Both the position numbers and the translations under genes were made by a program. Shown piece by piece: positions 17,942 to 25,590 of a DNA stretch of 64,000 nucleotides (within the stretch, counting starts at the first letter, position 1; each line of letters opens with the position of its first letter). The stretch is from DTU089 sp002440045 (GTDB taxonomy: Bacteria > Bacillota > Clostridia > Oscillospirales > Acutalibacteraceae): positions 62,001 through 126,000 of the forward strand of contig CALABP010000081.1 of NCBI GenBank assembly GCA_937885695.1. Reading direction: 5' to 3'. A model generated the notes under the pieces. It was not told the origin of the DNA. It made no database searches and saw nothing but the letters and a program-made list of their open reading frames with translations.

Positions 17942-18832
17942 TTATGAGCGCGAAAAAGCGCCGTAAAAGTGGATTATGTTCATATCCTCTTCCATATAAA
18001 GCCCGTGAGAGCCGCACCCGCCGTCTATTTCGTGACAGCCGTGGTCGGGCATAAAGCCGTAGATAACGTCGTGGTTTTTCCATTGCGCCTGTATTTTTTC
18101 GACAAAGCCCTTATAAACCGCGATATTGCGCGAAAGAACCTCTAACGCCTCGGCGCTTTCGGGACCGTATTTGTGCATGGTGCCGTCGTAATCGCCGTTG
18201 TAAACGACAATAAGGTCGTATTCGTCCTTTTCAATAAGCTCCGCGGCTTTTTCGTTGACTTCTTCGGGCGTGTCATAAATAAAATAGTTCATTTTTCTTT
18301 CAAGGAATATTTTCGAAATACTGTCGCCCTCTGTAGAAACTATCGCGCATTTTTTGTTGTTTTTAATAAACTCGTCAAAAAGCGTATACTGTTTTAAAAC
18401 AGGCTTTTTATAAGCGCGTATTCCGTGAACCTCGGGCATTACGCCGGTGTACATCGAAGCAAAACAAACGGGCGTTACGCTCGGCATAACCGAAAGCATC
18501 GGAAGAGCTATATCGGAACACAAAAGCGCGTCTTTAAACTTAGGCGTATATTTTTGAAAAAGCCAAAGCGCAACCGCGTCGGGATTATAAAGGAACGCCC
18601 TGTCGGGCTTTCTGCCCGAAAGCTTTTTTTCGATAAGCGCGCTTAACACGGGATTTTCACTTTCCGTGCCGACGGCGTTCATTCCGAATGCCGAAGAAAC
18701 GGTCGGCGCTACAGAAGTAATGCAAACAGAGTTAAAAAGGTCCGACATATTTTCACCTTCACTGAAGTTATTTTTTATACGTTCTTTTGCGGCAGCTAAG
18801 ACATAAGATACCTTTCTTGTTAAGTCCGACAA
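17942..18832 (-). CDS. Alkaline-phosphatase-superfamily nucleotide pyrophosphatase/phosphodiesterase-like protein
   Basis: 296 residues. Recognisable pieces are SVTPVCFASMYTGVMPEVHGI, which resembles the nucleophile-to-substrate region of type I phosphodiesterases, and the metal-binding FMPDHGCHEIDGGCGSHG at the end. Substrate unknown. Two starts are possible. A TTG at 18832 has AGGAGAGG in front and follows ddh by 12 bases. An ATG at 18748 has AAGGTGA in front and also begins MSDL. The longer form is given. It is second in a two-gene operon with ddh. Confidence 0.75.
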   Translation of the reverse strand: MSDLTRKVSYVLAAAKERIKNNFSEGENMSDLFNSVCITSVAPTVSSAFGMNAVGTESENPVLSALIEKKLSGRKPDRAFLYNPDAVALWLFQKYTPKFKDALLCSDIALPMLSVMPSVTPVCFASMYTGVMPEVHGIRAYKKPVLKQYTLFDEFIKNNKKCAIVSTEGDSISKIFLERKMNYFIYDTPEEVNEKAAELIEKDEYDLIVVYNGDYDGTMHKYGPESAEALEVLSRNIAVYKGFVEKIQAQWKNHDVIYGFMPDHGCHEIDGGCGSHGLYMEEDMNIIHFYGAFSRS

Positions 18833-18844
18833 GATAATCCTCTC

Positions 18845-19840
18845 CTAAAGAATATTATCATCTAAATAATCGGTATTTTCAAAAAGATACGACGGGGCGA
18901 CGTCAAAAACCGTCTTGCAGCCGAAAAATCCCTCTTTTGAAAGCCTTGACGCGGCTCGCGCATATGAAGCGAGCACGCACCCCGTAAACTCGGGGTTTGA
19001 ATCGAGCTTTAAAGAAAGCTCTGCCGTTTCGCGGTTTTTTAAGCACTCGCCTGTTTTGCCGCTTGAAAAAACAGTTCCGCCGTGCATCATTTTTGTGTGA
19101 TTTTTAAAAAACTCCTCTTCTGAAATATAATACACCTTAGTGTCGTATTCGTCAAAGTAATTTTTCATAGATTTAATCTCTTTTTCGATTTTTTCTTTGT
19201 CTGCCCCCTCTTTCGGCACAATATAGCACACTCTTTCATGCATTTCCCGCGGCAAAAGCTCTTCGGCGGCGCCGCTTTTAACCGCGTTTTTTGCGCTTTC
19301 TTTAGGAACGGTGTATTGAACGGCGTATAAAACCCCGTCTGTTTTTTTTAGCGCCTCTGTGTGGCCTTGACTTACGCCGCGCCCCCAAAAGGTATATGTT
19401 TTTGCATTGTTTAAAACGCTTTTTGAATATGCTCTGAAAAGCGAAAAAAGGCCCGGGTCCCAGCCGACAGATATTATCGCCGTTTTTTTGCCGCTTTTTG
19501 CGGCGCGGTCTGTATTTTCAAAATGCTCTTTTATTTTTGAATGGGTATCAAACGAGTCGACAGTATTAAAATACCGGGCGGCATAGGGCGTTTCTTTCGG
19601 CAAATCTTTAAAGCTTCCGCCGCACATAACAAGCACGTCAATGTCGTTTTTGTGATTTAAAAGCTCGTCTTTTGAATATACGTTTATGTCTTTAAACGGC
19701 AAAGAGACTTCATTCGGATTTCTTTTTGTAAAAACCGAAGTAACCGTCAAATCGCCGCTTCCTTTTGCGGCAAAAAGCACGCCTTTTGCGACGTTTCCGA
19801 AGCCGTAAAGCCCGAGTTTTATTTTCTCCGTAAAAATCAC
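18845..19840 (-). CDS. ddh: meso-Diaminopimelate dehydrogenase
   Basis: 331 residues. It makes meso-diaminopimelate from tetrahydrodipicolinate, ammonia and NADPH in one step, feeding lysine and peptidoglycan synthesis. The Rossmann GLYGFGNVA near the N-terminus, ISVGWDPGLFSLFRAYS and TFWGRGVSQGHTEALKKTDGV are signature blocks. The start codon is unclear. GTG at 19840 is fused to the AAGGAG and leaves no spacer, while codons two to eight offer only ATT, ACG and ATA. A non-ATG start is therefore likely. Confidence 0.9.
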   Translation of the reverse strand: MIFTEKIKLGLYGFGNVAKGVLFAAKGSGDLTVTSVFTKRNPNEVSLPFKDINVYSKDELLNHKNDIDVLVMCGGSFKDLPKETPYAARYFNTVDSFDTHSKIKEHFENTDRAAKSGKKTAIISVGWDPGLFSLFRAYSKSVLNNAKTYTFWGRGVSQGHTEALKKTDGVLYAVQYTVPKESAKNAVKSGAAEELLPREMHERVCYIVPKEGADKEKIEKEIKSMKNYFDEYDTKVYYISEEEFFKNHTKMMHGGTVFSSGKTGECLKNRETAELSLKLDSNPEFTGCVLASYARAASRLSKEGFFGCKTVFDVAPSYLFENTDYLDDNIL

Positions 19841-19908
19841 TCCTTAAATTTTCTTCTGTATAAAGTATTAAGAAAAGCGCCGAAACATTACCCGCCGCCA
19901 ATGCGCTG

Positions 19909-19936
19909 TTGACATTTTTAAAAAGTGTTGTAAAAT
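19909..19936 (+). promoter_or_regulatory. Sigma-A promoter of the alpha/beta hydrolase
   Basis: TTGACA (19909-19914) and TAAAAT (19931-19936) with a 16-base spacer, about 30 bases upstream of the ATG. Confidence 0.7.
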
Positions 19937-19966
19937 TGTAGTATAAACTTATTCGGAGGTTTTGTT

Positions 19967-20911
19967 ATGAAATTAAAAAAAGCCGCCGCACTTACAGCGG
20001 GCGCGGCGCTTACCGCAGGCGCGGCAAGTGCTTTTGTATATCACGAAATAATTGAGCGAAGCGGAAAGCTTTTTAAGCTTGTCGCAGACGCAGTAACCGC
20101 AAAAATGCAGGGCGAGCCGCAAAGCACCGACCCGCGCGAAGAGTGGTTTCTTTCGCAGGAATTTACAGAATACACAATAACAAACGACGACGGCAACAAG
20201 CTTAAAGGCTATCTTTTAAAAGCCGACAAGCCTTCCGACGTTTATGTTTTCGGCTCGCACGGCTACAGATGCTTTGCAAAGCGCGAATTCAGGCTTTTTT
20301 CAAAGTTCTGGCACGACAAGGGCTACAACGTTTTTATTGTTGACCACACCGCCTCGGGCGAAAGCGAAGGCGAATACATAGGCTTCGGATATTTTGAAAA
20401 GCGCGACTGCCTTAAATGGCTTTCGTTTCTTAAAGAGACCTTCGGCGAAGATATAAAAATAATTCTTCACGGCGTTTCAATGGGCAGTGCAACGGTTATG
20501 CTTATGACGGGTGACAGCTCTTTGCCCGAAAACGTTAAATTTACGGTTGCCGATTGCGGTTACACCTCGGCATATGACGAGTTTAACTATTGCTTAAAGC
20601 ATTTTCACATTCCCAAAGAGCCGCTTTTTACGGCAGTCGATTTTCTTACAAAGAAAAAGGCAGGCTATGACATTCGCGATACAAGCGCAATAAACGCAGT
20701 TAAAACAGCAAAAGCGCCCATTCTTTTCGTTCACGGAAAAGACGACGACTTTGTTCCCACATATATGGCAACAGAGCTTTATGACGCCTGCACATCTGAA
20801 AAGGACCTTCTTTTGGTAGACGGCGCATATCACGCCGAAAGCTATCAGACAAACTCCGAAGAGTACGAAAAAAAGCTTAACGCCTTTTGCGAAAAATATA
20901 TAGGCGAATAA
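19967..20911 (+). CDS. Alpha/beta hydrolase, membrane-anchored
   Basis: 314 residues. An N-terminal hydrophobic Ala/Gly-rich segment (residues 5-25) suggests a membrane anchor or uncleaved signal. The hydrolase core has the nucleophile elbow GVSMGS, the acidic residue in HGKDDDFVP and the His in AYHAES. The arrangement resembles the BAAT/Frsa/bem46-type serine hydrolases common in Firmicutes. Substrate not known. GGAGG precedes the ATG by about 7 bases. Single-gene unit with its own promoter and terminator. Confidence 0.85.
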   Translation: MKLKKAAALTAGAALTAGAASAFVYHEIIERSGKLFKLVADAVTAKMQGEPQSTDPREEWFLSQEFTEYTITNDDGNKLKGYLLKADKPSDVYVFGSHGYRCFAKREFRLFSKFWHDKGYNVFIVDHTASGESEGEYIGFGYFEKRDCLKWLSFLKETFGEDIKIILHGVSMGSATVMLMTGDSSLPENVKFTVADCGYTSAYDEFNYCLKHFHIPKEPLFTAVDFLTKKKAGYDIRDTSAINAVKTAKAPILFVHGKDDDFVPTYMATELYDACTSEKDLLLVDGAYHAESYQTNSEEYEKKLNAFCEKYIGE

Positions 20912-20927
20912 TTACAGAATAAAACAC

Positions 20928-20968
20928 GCGCTCCCCGCTTCGGCTGAATACGAAACGGGGGCGTTTTT
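20928..20968 (+). terminator. Terminator, first copy of a duplicated sequence
   Basis: CGCTCCCC pairs with GGGGGCG around a CTTCGGCTGAATACGAA loop and is followed by TTTTTGTT. Almost the same sequence recurs at 22771-22812 on the far side of the two-gene AbiE-like module. Confidence 0.85.
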
Positions 20969-21016
20969 GTTAATTAACATAAAAACTTGACATTTAACAT
21001 ATAATAAGTTAAAATG
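20968..21016 (+). promoter_or_regulatory. Promoter with palindromic operators of the AbiE-like module
   Basis: TTGACA (20988-20993) and TAAAAT (21010-21015) are 16 bases apart. The palindrome TGTTAATTAACA (20968-20979) lies upstream, and CATTTAAC-N9-GTTAAAATG (20991-21016) overlaps the promoter. A further GTTAA half-site is at 21028. Such an arrangement fits autoregulation by the first gene product, as known for AbiE antitoxins. Confidence 0.65.
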
Positions 21017-21039
21017 AAATTAATTAAGTTAAAACGAGT

Positions 21040-21981
21040 GTGAACAATATGTTTTTTGAGTTCTTCGGCATTCCCGTTGAATACAAAGAGTGGGAAAAAA
21101 AAGATTCTTTACCATTATACATTTCCGAAAGTTACCAATTCCGTTTGGCATATATTTATGATGTCCGCTGTTTGATTCTCACCCCTAAGGGAGAGCTTGA
21201 CACGCTGTCGGCTTTAAAAAAGCAAATAGCAAAAATACAAGCGGCAGATAATGTTCCTATTGTATTTGAGCTTCCCTCGATTTCATTTTATCGAAGAAAA
21301 AGCTTTATGGAAAACAAAATATCGTTTGTTACAAAAAAACAGGCATTTTTACCTTTTATAGGAGCAATGCTGACAAACGAAACGAAGCCCGAAAAAGTCG
21401 TTTCAAAAATTCATTATTCAACTCAACAGCTTTTATTACTGTATTTTTACGGCAACAAAAAAAGATTATATATTTCCGAAGCCGCAAAAAAACTAAACTA
21501 TTCGGCAATGACTTTATCAAGAGCCGCAAGGCAGCTTGAGGCAACAGGCTTCTTTACCGTTACAAAAGACGGCGTAAATAACGTAATTGAGTCAAGTTTC
21601 GGGCGGTTTGAATTGTTTGAAAAAACAAAACGGTATATGACATCGCCGGTCCGTAATGTCGGATACATTTTTAAGCATCAAATCACAAACAATATGGTTC
21701 TTGCAGGCGAATCTGCATTAGCGGAAAAAACGATGCTTAATCCAAACGAAACATTCACATATGCTGTATTCGATAAATTATTCGATAAAAAAATGCTGAC
21801 AAATGAGCTTATCGATGCGCACGAGCAAGTGCGGCTTGAAATGTGGGCATACAATCCGAAACAATTTGCAAACGGCAACATTGCCGATAGCATTTCGGTT
21901 TGCTTATCATTAAGCGAAAACAATGATGAAAGAATTGAAAAATCAATTGAAGAAATGATACGAAAGGAGTTACGAAACTAA
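21040..21981 (+). CDS. Winged-helix DNA-binding protein, putative AbiEi-like antitoxin partner
   Basis: 313 residues. An unrecognised N-terminal half (about 130 residues) is followed by a helix-turn-helix around residues 147-190 (LYISEAAKKLNYSAMTLSRAARQLEATGFF). In AbiEi antitoxins the DNA-binding domain is N-terminal, so this is a different domain order and the assignment rests mainly on its partner gene. The stop overlaps the nucleotidyltransferase ATG by one base (TAATG), a coupling typical of toxin-antitoxin pairs. The first ATG is two codons upstream of a second; no strong ribosome binding site is seen. By eye it is more AT-rich than its neighbours, suggesting transfer. Confidence 0.6.
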   Translation: MNNMFFEFFGIPVEYKEWEKKDSLPLYISESYQFRLAYIYDVRCLILTPKGELDTLSALKKQIAKIQAADNVPIVFELPSISFYRRKSFMENKISFVTKKQAFLPFIGAMLTNETKPEKVVSKIHYSTQQLLLLYFYGNKKRLYISEAAKKLNYSAMTLSRAARQLEATGFFTVTKDGVNNVIESSFGRFELFEKTKRYMTSPVRNVGYIFKHQITNNMVLAGESALAEKTMLNPNETFTYAVFDKLFDKKMLTNELIDAHEQVRLEMWAYNPKQFANGNIADSISVCLSLSENNDERIEKSIEEMIRKELRN

Positions 21982-22736
21982 TGGTTACGGGTTTCACGAA
22001 ATTCAAAGACTGCTTTAAGGGGTTTGAAAATCAATATATAATAATCGGCGGCACAGCGTGCGATTTGATTATGGAAAATGAGGGACTGCCATTCAGAGCA
22101 ACCAAGGATATTGATATTGTTTTAATAGTTGAAGCATTGACGGCAGAGTTTGGCAATCGGTTTTGGAGCTATGTAAAAGAAGCCGGATATACCCATCAGA
22201 ATAAAAGTACAGGCGCGGCGCAGTTTTATCGTTTCGCCTCTCCTAAAACCAAGGACTATCCATATATGATAGAATTGTTTTCAAGGAATCCCGACTTTAT
22301 ACATCTTGAAAGCAATGCAGTGCTCACGCCGTTACCGATAGACGATGAAATATCAAGCCTGTCTGCAATCTTATTGAATGAAGCTTATTATAATTTACTT
22401 AAAAGCGGTCAGATGATTATTGAGGGAATACCAGTTTTAAAGCCGACCTGCCTTATACCGTTTAAAGCCAAAGCGTGGCTTGATTTGCGGGAACGCAAAA
22501 CCCAAGGCGAACACGTTGACAGCAAAAATATTAAAAAGCACAAAAACGACGTCTTTCGGCTTGCTCAAGTAATTACCGCAGACACGGTTCAACCGCTCTC
22601 AAAAGACATTGCCGATGATATGGCGCTGTTTATTTCAGCTATGAAAGATGAGGATGTTGACTTAGTTTCAATCGGTGCAAGAGTTACCGACAAAAATAAA
22701 ATTTTAGATATTCTCTGTCACTGCTATGGGCTGTAA
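21981..22736 (+). CDS. AbiEii-type nucleotidyltransferase
   Basis: 251 residues. The nucleotidyltransferase signature is GG at 23-24 and then D43-I-D45 in RATKDIDIV. A later acidic strand is YMIELF, and a basic FKAKAWLDLRERK segment resembles the conserved Lys region of AbiEii/AbiGii toxins. The family includes type IV toxins and phage abortive-infection effectors that add nucleotides to tRNA. Whether this copy is toxic is unknown. It is the second gene of the module and is directly followed by the duplicated terminator. Confidence 0.75.
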   Translation: MVTGFTKFKDCFKGFENQYIIIGGTACDLIMENEGLPFRATKDIDIVLIVEALTAEFGNRFWSYVKEAGYTHQNKSTGAAQFYRFASPKTKDYPYMIELFSRNPDFIHLESNAVLTPLPIDDEISSLSAILLNEAYYNLLKSGQMIIEGIPVLKPTCLIPFKAKAWLDLRERKTQGEHVDSKNIKKHKNDVFRLAQVITADTVQPLSKDIADDMALFISAMKDEDVDLVSIGARVTDKNKILDILCHCYGL

Positions 22737-22770
22737 AACTCAAATATAATAATTTCACTTATTACATAAA

Positions 22771-22812
22771 GCACTCCCCGCTTCGCTGAATACGAAACGG
22801 GGAGCTTTTTTG
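22771..22812 (+). terminator. Terminator, second copy of the duplicated sequence
   Basis: CTCCCCG pairs with CGGGGAG, with TTCG/CGAA pairing inside, followed by CTTTTTTG. It shares the CTCCCCGCTTC and GCTGAATACGAAACGGGG segments with the copy at 20928-20968. Confidence 0.85.
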
Positions 22813-22835
22813 TGCTGTATTTTATTTTGTTATGT

Positions 22836-23114
22836 TAGGCATAAGAGAGCCGAACCGGTACGGTTTTAAAACGCCCTCTTTTCGCCGTTACTTCGTCAAA
22901 AAGCCTCGCAAGGCGAAAGCATTGCTTCGTTTTTTTCCTTGTACCGACAAAAATATGACATTTTAAAACTGCGAAGCACTGGGGAAGCTTTAGTTTCCCA
23001 AAAGTCGGGTGTTTCTTCGACGCGTCAATACTGCCCGTATTGCAAGGAGAAAAACGCCTGAGGATGCGGAAAATAAAGCTTTTAGGGCGTGTCGTTTCGA
23101 CTCTCTTATGCCTA
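22836..23114. mobile_element. MITE-like element bounded by 19-bp inverted repeats
   Basis: The 279-bp non-coding segment begins TAGGCATAAGAGAGCCGAA and ends with the complement of TAGGCATAAGAGAGTCGAA, a 19-bp terminal inverted repeat with one mismatch. No coding frame inside looks real. The right end lies 4 bases after the stop of the signal peptidase gene. Single copies of the same end are at 27475-27485 and 29371-29384. No transposase was seen, so mobilisation in trans is inferred. Confidence 0.55.
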
Positions 23115-23118
23115 TGTT

Positions 23119-23688
23119 TTATTCTGTCTTTTCCTCTTGCCGTGTATTTTCGTTTTCGGGAGTCGGTTCATTTAATGCGGCGGCTTCGGCTTCCGAAGAA
23201 ATTTCAGAATCCTGCTTCTTTTTCTTTTTGCCTTTAAGGTCTGTTACATTCAAAAGTACGATTATCACCGCAAGAGCAATAAGCACAAACGGATTTTTTG
23301 CAAAGCGGCAGATATAGCCGATATACGGAATATGAAAAAGCTCCTTGCCGTAGAGGTTGTCGCGCCCGACGCTGACGCCGTCGGTAATAAGGTTTGCGTC
23401 GCCCTTTGTCGTTATGCCTTCGTCCTCAATTTTTACAACCCTGTGAATTATTCGGCGGTCGTCGGCGCGCCTGTCATACACAACAACGTCGCCCAAAACT
23501 ATGTCATCATAAGAAACCCTTGTGTCAACAAAGCAAAGGCTCCACGTCGGTATGGCGGGCTCCATTGAGCCTGAAAGCACCACGCACGGGCGAATGCCGC
23601 TTATAAACACGACTGCGATTAATACAATTATTATTGCCGCCGTAATTACGGTACCGCTTAATTTTTTCTTTTTTGAATTATTTTTCAT
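23119..23688 (-). CDS. Signal peptidase I, SipW/ER type
   Basis: 189 residues. Hydrophobic segments near residues 11-32 and at about 132-150 flank the catalytic domain. The nucleophile is in VLSGSMEPAIP, and the general-base position is a histidine in RRIIHRVV instead of lysine, which marks the ER-type/SipW subclass. GDVVVYD and TTKGDAN are further conserved blocks. A Glu/Asn-rich tail ends the protein. It cleaves signal peptides on the outside of the membrane, often for specific substrates. TTTCGGAGGA precedes the ATG. It comes after the ABC exporter genes in the same direction. Confidence 0.9.
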   Translation of the reverse strand: MKNNSKKKKLSGTVITAAIIIVLIAVVFISGIRPCVVLSGSMEPAIPTWSLCFVDTRVSYDDIVLGDVVVYDRRADDRRIIHRVVKIEDEGITTKGDANLITDGVSVGRDNLYGKELFHIPYIGYICRFAKNPFVLIALAVIIVLLNVTDLKGKKKKKQDSEISSEAEAAALNEPTPENENTRQEEKTE

Positions 23689-23721
23689 ATTTCCTCCGAA
23701 AATGTGCGACCGCTTAATTTA

Positions 23722-25590
23722 TCAGGTATAATACTGCGCCTGAGCATGCCAAAGCTCATAGTATTTTCCGTTTGTTTCAGAAACAAGTGAATTGTGCGTA
23801 CCCTGTTGTATAACCGTGCCGCCCGCAAAAACGAGAATTTCGTCGCAGAACTTGCAGGACGAAAGACGGTGGCTTATATATATCGCCGTTTTATCGCCCA
23901 CAATATCGTTGAGCTTTGAATATATCTGCGCTTCGGCAACAGGGTCAAGCGCCGCCGTGGGTTCGTCAAGAATCAAAAACGGCGCGTCTTTATAAAGTGC
24001 GCGGGCAATAGCGATTTTTTGCGCTTCACCGCCTGAGACGTTCACACCGTCCTTATTATAATCCTTATAAAGATAAGTTTCAACACCTTCGGGCAAATCA
24101 TTTAATCTTTCGAGGAATCCCGCTTTAGTGAGCGCCTCTTCTACCGCCTTTTTGTCATAATCGCTTTTTGCCGCGACGTTTTCGCCGAGCTTTAATGCAA
24201 AAAGGTTAAAATCCTGAAACACGACAGAAAAAATATTCATATATTCTTTGTAGTCGTATTTTCTGATGTCTATACCGTTTAAAAGTATTTCGCCCTCGGT
24301 CGGGTCATAAAGGCGGCACAAAAGCTTAATAAACGTGCTTTTGCCGCTTCCGTTCATTCCGACAACGGCAAGGCGTTTGCCTATTTCAAACTTCATATTG
24401 ATGTGCTTTAAGGCATAGGTTTCACTGCCCGGATATTTAAAGGAAACATCTTTAAATTCTATTTGATATTTTCTGTCGCGGCGCTTTTCAACGGTGAGCG
24501 TGCCGCGGTACATTTTGTTTTGAATGTCAAGAAGCTCAAATATGAGCGCCAAAAACGGAGCGTTGTTTTTCATACCGCCGACAGCCCTTACAAGCCCCGA
24601 CACGCCGCTTGCCGTTTTTGTTACAGAAGCTACATACTGCGTCACGGCACCGAGGCCGAAAGCGCCCGCCCACGCCTTTAAGCACACAAAGGCGTAAATA
24701 ATGAACGTAAAGACAACCGAAACGGCGCTTCCTGCGGCACTGCACAAGCCGATTGGTCCGCGTGCCAAGCGGGCAAAAAGCCCGCCCGACGCAAAGGTAT
24801 CGGTCTTTGAGTGGTTATGGCTCTCGCATATTATGTCCTGCCTGTAAATTCTGACATCGGAAGCAATCTCTTTTTTGTGGCCGAGCCAGCCGAAAAATCC
24901 GAAAAGACGGTTTCCGAGGTTGTGCATATCGGCATATTTTGCATAATAGCTTTGACCTTTACCCTCTAAAGCGGGGGCCGCAATGCACACGGCAATCATC
25001 AAAACAACTATTAGCACAGCCGAAAACGGTTTGTTGAGCACTTCAAGCGCACCCTGCCCTTCGGGCACTTTTTTTATAAAAAGCGAAACCGTAAGAGCAA
25101 TTCCGCCGAAGCAGGTAAAAACGGATTCATACAGCTCGTCAAGCTGCATCATTACCCTGTAAAAACCCCAACCGCCGCCGTTCATATTTTCTCTTACAGT
25201 ATTAATAAGGTCCGAGGTTTTTGTGTCGTCGCATATTTCATAATCCATATCAAGAATTTTTCTTATTATAATTCCCTCGTAATTATAATAATCGCAGGCG
25301 TTTTGCGTTTCTTTCCACCTGTTTAAAAGTGCAATTAAAAGTGAAAGAACAGCAGCCGAAAAAAGCGCCGCAAAAACATAGAGCTTTATTTTTTCGGGGT
25401 TTTTTGCACCCGTGAGCTCGTTTATAAGAAGAGCCGAAATATATATTCCGACATAAGGCGAAAGAGACTTTGCGGCAATTGAGAAAAACCGCGACAAAAC
25501 AAACTGCGGATATTCTTTAAAAATCAGTTTTATCGCTCTGTTATTAAGCCTTGCCGCTTCGCGCCACGAGGTTTTTTTATAATTTTTCAT
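23722..25590 (-). CDS. ABC exporter half-transporter (second subunit)
   Basis: 622 residues: an N-terminal membrane domain with about six segments and a C-terminal ATPase. Walker A GMNGSGKST, signature VSGGEAQK, Walker B FLILDEPTAALDP and the H-loop YISHRLSS are all intact. The start at 25590 is chosen because AAGGAG lies about 9 bases upstream and the sequence MKNYKKTSWREA begins a normal N-terminus; this overlaps the first subunit by 14 bases. The pair most likely forms a heterodimer for drugs, lipids or peptides. Confidence 0.88.
   Translation of the reverse strand: MKNYKKTSWREAARLNNRAIKLIFKEYPQFVLSRFFSIAAKSLSPYVGIYISALLINELTGAKNPEKIKLYVFAALFSAAVLSLLIALLNRWKETQNACDYYNYEGIIIRKILDMDYEICDDTKTSDLINTVRENMNGGGWGFYRVMMQLDELYESVFTCFGGIALTVSLFIKKVPEGQGALEVLNKPFSAVLIVVLMIAVCIAAPALEGKGQSYYAKYADMHNLGNRLFGFFGWLGHKKEIASDVRIYRQDIICESHNHSKTDTFASGGLFARLARGPIGLCSAAGSAVSVVFTFIIYAFVCLKAWAGAFGLGAVTQYVASVTKTASGVSGLVRAVGGMKNNAPFLALIFELLDIQNKMYRGTLTVEKRRDRKYQIEFKDVSFKYPGSETYALKHINMKFEIGKRLAVVGMNGSGKSTFIKLLCRLYDPTEGEILLNGIDIRKYDYKEYMNIFSVVFQDFNLFALKLGENVAAKSDYDKKAVEEALTKAGFLERLNDLPEGVETYLYKDYNKDGVNVSGGEAQKIAIARALYKDAPFLILDEPTAALDPVAEAQIYSKLNDIVGDKTAIYISHRLSSCKFCDEILVFAGGTVIQQGTHNSLVSETNGKYYELWHAQAQYYT

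Noticed and set aside
22836..23114. SAM riboswitch, because of the AAGAGAG sequence
   Set aside because: The GGTGGAGGGA and CCCGATGAAACCC-like blocks of the SAM-I motif are absent; the inverted ends explain the sequence better.
23009..23317. Small open frames inside the MITE-like element and antisense to the signal peptidase
   Set aside because: No ribosome binding sites and no recognisable protein features; they are shadows.
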